A DNA stretch of 64,000 bases, taken from NCBI RefSeq assembly GCF_042685265.1, contig NZ_JBHUMX010000045.1, one strand, 5' to 3'. Each line of letters starts with the position of its first letter. The stretch's first letter is position 1. Made by a program: the position numbers and the translations under genes. Shown here piece by piece: positions 61,332 to 64,000 of this stretch. The DNA is from Oceanobacillus_B kapialis (GTDB taxonomy: Bacteria; Bacillota; Bacilli; Bacillales; Amphibacillaceae). Under the pieces are notes generated by a model. The model did no database searches, was not told the origin of the DNA, and was given only the letters and a program-made list of their open reading frames with translations.

Positions 61332-61450
61332 GAATGAACCCTGCTTTCGTTTTCTCTATTTTGTTTCAATTTTATCCACAGTATGCTCTTTACAGTTATC
61401 ATTTACCACTAGATCTGATATGATACTGTAATATGCAAGGAGGATTTACC

Positions 61451-62050
61451 ATGAACTATCCAAATGGAAAAAAAGGAACAATTGCAAAATACGCAAGAAA
61501 TAAACAATCCGCTACACCGAATCAAGCTTTCAGCAATAGAGGCATGACGCTTGAAGAAGATATTAATGAAACAAATCGTTATTATCTGGAAACGAACAAA
61601 GCGATCATTCATAAAAAACCGACACCAGTACAGATAGTTAAAGTGAATTATCCAAAAAGGAGTGCTGCGGTCATCACAGAAGCATATTTCAAACAGGCAT
61701 CCACTACTGACTATAATGGTCTTTATCGAAATAAGTATATAGACTTTGAGGCAAAGGAAACCAAGAATAAAACGTTATTCCCATTAGCAAATATACATGA
61801 ACATCAGCTTACGCATATGCACTCTATCATAGATCATGGCGGAATTTGTTTTTTACTAATAAGGTTTACCTTTTATCAAGAAACATACTTATTGCCTGCA
61901 GAGAAACTTTTTAAGCACTGGGACGACAAATTAAAAGGTGGTAGAAAATCAATACCTTATGAACAGATATGCCTGGAAGGGTACAAAATACCTTTTCAAT
62001 ACCAAGCAAGAATAGATTATTTAGCTATCATAGATAAGCTTTATTTTTAG
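61451..62050 (+). CDS. recU: Holliday junction resolvase RecU
   Basis: A 199-residue nuclease: NYPNGKK at the N-terminus, GMTLEEDINETNRYYLETNKAIIHKKPTPVQIVKV with the catalytic Glu, and DYNGLYRNKYIDFEAKETKNKTLFPL with the Asp-ExK metal site. It resolves four-way junctions in recombination. AAGGAGG precedes the ATG at 61451. ponA starts 17 bases after, as in other Bacillaceae. Confidence 0.95.
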   Translation: MNYPNGKKGTIAKYARNKQSATPNQAFSNRGMTLEEDINETNRYYLETNKAIIHKKPTPVQIVKVNYPKRSAAVITEAYFKQASTTDYNGLYRNKYIDFEAKETKNKTLFPLANIHEHQLTHMHSIIDHGGICFLLIRFTFYQETYLLPAEKLFKHWDDKLKGGRKSIPYEQICLEGYKIPFQYQARIDYLAIIDKLYF

Positions 62051-62067
62051 AGATGGAGGAATGAGTT

Positions 62068-64000
62068 ATGGCCAATAATAGCCAATCTCGTACAGCAAGA
62101 CGAAAACAGAAAAAAGCAAAGAAAAAGCCACTTTGGAAAAAAATATTATTAATTATGCTTCTTATTTTTATAATCATGGGAATTGGAGCTGGCGCAACTG
62201 CTGCCTATTGGATTGCAACTGCGCCGGAAATAGACGAATCTAAATTATCTGACCCACTTGCTTCCCAGGTTTTAGATATGAATGGAGAAGTATTTGGGAC
62301 TTTAGGTGAAGAAAAGAGAACTAAAATCAGCTACGAAGATTTACCACAGGTTTTAATTGATGCTGTAACAGCTACAGAGGATGCAAGGTTTTTTGAGCAT
62401 TCAGGGATTGATCTTCGCCGTATTGGTGGAGCAATTCTTGCTAACTTTAAAAATGGCTTTGGATCAGAAGGTGCAAGTACGATTACCCAGCAGGTTGTGG
62501 AAAAATCATTCTTATCTGCAGAAAAAAAGATCAGTTTAAAGGTTCAAGAGCAATGGCTAGCACTAAAATTAGAGCGTGAGTACTCCAAAGAAGAAATATT
62601 GGAGATGTACTTAAATAAAATATTCTATGGTAATGGTGCGTATGGTGTCGCAAAAGCTGCAGAGATCTATTTTGGCAAAGAGGATCTGAGTGAACTTACC
62701 TTGCCAGAGGCTGCTATTTTAGCAGGTCTACCACAGAGACCGACTGCTTATAATCCATATGAGAATCCTGATTTAACAAAGGAACGTATGGATACAGTGC
62801 TTACGTTAATGGTACGTCATGGCAAGATTTCGCAAGAGGAAGCTGATGAAGCAAGAGCAGTAGACATCCCTTCCCTACTAACAGGAGAGAGCGACAGTTC
62901 TGTTCCATACAGAGCGTTCTTGAAGCAAGTACAGCGTGAAGTGAATGAAAAAGTAGATGGTGCAGATATTTATACAGACGGTCTTAAAATCCATACAACC
63001 CTTGATACAAGTATTCAGGATCATGTGGAGTTTTTGCTAACAGATAGTGAAGAAAATCCTATTCCATACCCTGATGATGAAATGCAAGCAGGTATGACAG
63101 TTCTAGATACAAAAAATGGTGCTATCCGAGCAATTGGTGGAAGTAGAAATGGAAACGGCACAGGTTACAATTATGCTATTCAAGGTGGACAACAGCCAGG
63201 TTCTACAATGAAACCAATTGTGGCTTATGGCCCAGCGATCGAATATAATAAAATGTCCACTTACCATCAGATTAATGATGATAAGCCATTTGATTATGGT
63301 GGAAGTAGCCCGATTAGAAACTGGAACCGGAGTTATGCAGGTTGGATGACCGCCCGACATGCACTAAATCAATCTCTCAACGTTCCTGCAGTTAAAACGT
63401 TAGAAGAAGTGGGTTATGATCAAGCACAAGGTTTTGCAGAAAGTTTAGGTATAAACTTTGCAGATGATACTGTTAGGATAGGTGACGCAATTGGCGGAAC
63501 TGGGACAAATGTTAACCCACTACAAATGGCTGGTGCATACCGCGCATTTGGTAATGAAGGACTATATAACGAACCGTACGCAGTCACAAGCGTAGAGTTC
63601 CCTGATGGTAGAACAGTGGAATTAAAACCTAAGGCTGAAGCAGTAATGTCTGATTATACAGCTTATATGATTACTGACATGCTAAAATCGGTCATTACAG
63701 ATGGAACTGGTACTGCTGCAAATGTTCCGGGAGTTCCAGTAGCAGGAAAAACTGGAACAACAAGTTTACCTGATGAATCAGGTAGTCCTGATTCATGGTT
63801 TACTGGCTATTCCACAAATTATACGATTTCGGTTTGGACTGGTGGTTATACCAACGATGAAGGACAGAGAATGGCCATTCCTAATGGGCAAACGAAAATT
63901 CCGCACGCCCTATTTAGTAATACGATGGCTGAAATATCTCAAGGAATAGATAACCCAGACTTTGAAAAGCCAGACTCTGTTGTAGAAGTGGAAGTAGAAG
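62068..64000 (+). CDS. ponA: Penicillin-binding protein 1A (bifunctional), runs off the window
   Basis: A frame of 644 codons with no stop at the edge. A basic tail and one helix (about 27-48) precede the GT51 glycosyltransferase (TATEDARFFEHSG, GASTITQQVVEK, EILEMYLNKIFYGNGAYG) and the transpeptidase (SxxK from Ser379 in QPGSTMKP, SLN in HALNQSLNVPA, KTGT). It polymerises and crosslinks peptidoglycan and works with GpsB. ATG follows TGGAGG. The missing end may hold the disordered tail common in Bacillus PonA. Confidence 0.96.
   Translation, partial: MANNSQSRTARRKQKKAKKKPLWKKILLIMLLIFIIMGIGAGATAAYWIATAPEIDESKLSDPLASQVLDMNGEVFGTLGEEKRTKISYEDLPQVLIDAVTATEDARFFEHSGIDLRRIGGAILANFKNGFGSEGASTITQQVVEKSFLSAEKKISLKVQEQWLALKLEREYSKEEILEMYLNKIFYGNGAYGVAKAAEIYFGKEDLSELTLPEAAILAGLPQRPTAYNPYENPDLTKERMDTVLTLMVRHGKISQEEADEARAVDIPSLLTGESDSSVPYRAFLKQVQREVNEKVDGADIYTDGLKIHTTLDTSIQDHVEFLLTDSEENPIPYPDDEMQAGMTVLDTKNGAIRAIGGSRNGNGTGYNYAIQGGQQPGSTMKPIVAYGPAIEYNKMSTYHQINDDKPFDYGGSSPIRNWNRSYAGWMTARHALNQSLNVPAVKTLEEVGYDQAQGFAESLGINFADDTVRIGDAIGGTGTNVNPLQMAGAYRAFGNEGLYNEPYAVTSVEFPDGRTVELKPKAEAVMSDYTAYMITDMLKSVITDGTGTAANVPGVPVAGKTGTTSLPDESGSPDSWFTGYSTNYTISVWTGGYTNDEGQRMAIPNGQTKIPHALFSNTMAEISQGIDNPDFEKPDSVVEVEVE

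Overview
The window reads as a chromosomal segment of a low-GC, endospore-forming Firmicute of the family Bacillaceae, probably a moderately halophilic or alkaliphilic relative of Oceanobacillus/Virgibacillus. That genus-level guess is inference. The spore genes tlp and sspM, the type B RNase P RNA, GpsB, fused two-module DynA, RecU/PonA, strong AAGGAGG ribosome binding sites and many TTG starts all fit. Several blocks keep the Bacillus subtilis gene order: yneN-like, tlp, yneP, yneQ, yneR, plsY, yneT, parE, parC; the yngJ-to-yngE leucine block; dynA-ypcP; ypsC-rnpB-gpsB; yppC, recU, ponA.

Layout. 1-9.4 kb: end of a broken IS3-family element, a TlpA-like thioredoxin, an FbpB-like peptide with an apparent ATT start, the tlp-yneP-yneQ run, a complete 1.47-kb IS3-family insertion sitting in the loop of a terminator, then yneR, yidD, folE2 and plsY on the minus strand, and an OpuC/EgtU-type ABC transporter. 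9.8-14.2 kb: topoisomerase IV. 14.4-22.8 kb: a TetR regulator and a seven-gene leucine/isovalerate catabolic operon with a cre-like site and a palindromic operator. 23-28 kb: CBS protein, DynA, 5'-3' exonuclease. 28-40 kb: a more variable region with a zinc dehydrogenase, a gamma-glutamylcyclotransferase-like protein, two FAD/Rieske paralogues, an Asn-rich peptide, CysK, a DUF819 transporter, a SatD-like/DUF3307 pair, a CPBP protease and an isochorismatase-like hydrolase. 40-49 kb: ferredoxin, spore/cell wall peptidases, MsrAB, Tat export genes, DfrA-ThyA. 49-52.7 kb: Fhs, a cold-shock gene with a long structured leader, and a queuosine-precursor transporter under a preQ1-I riboswitch. 52.7-64 kb: a type III polyketide synthase with two methyltransferases, YpwA, YpsC, rnpB, gpsB, cdd, small spore genes, yppC, recU and the start of ponA.

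How the genes work together. Folate and one-carbon metabolism recurs (FolE2, DfrA, ThyA, Fhs). The leucine operon forms a near-complete path from isovaleryl-CoA to acetoacetate and acetyl-CoA. Sulfur and redox repair appear as CysK, MsrAB and the thioredoxin-like protein. Envelope functions are PlsY, YidD, Tat, NlpC/P60, PonA and GpsB.

Most of the window is ordinary core genome. The least explained items are the SatD-like/DUF3307 pair, in which the SatD-like protein looks like a palm- or cyclase-like domain joined to a helix-turn-helix, with palindromic sites upstream; the bistable csp leader; the possible ATT and ATA/ACG starts; and the insertion sequence inside a terminator loop.
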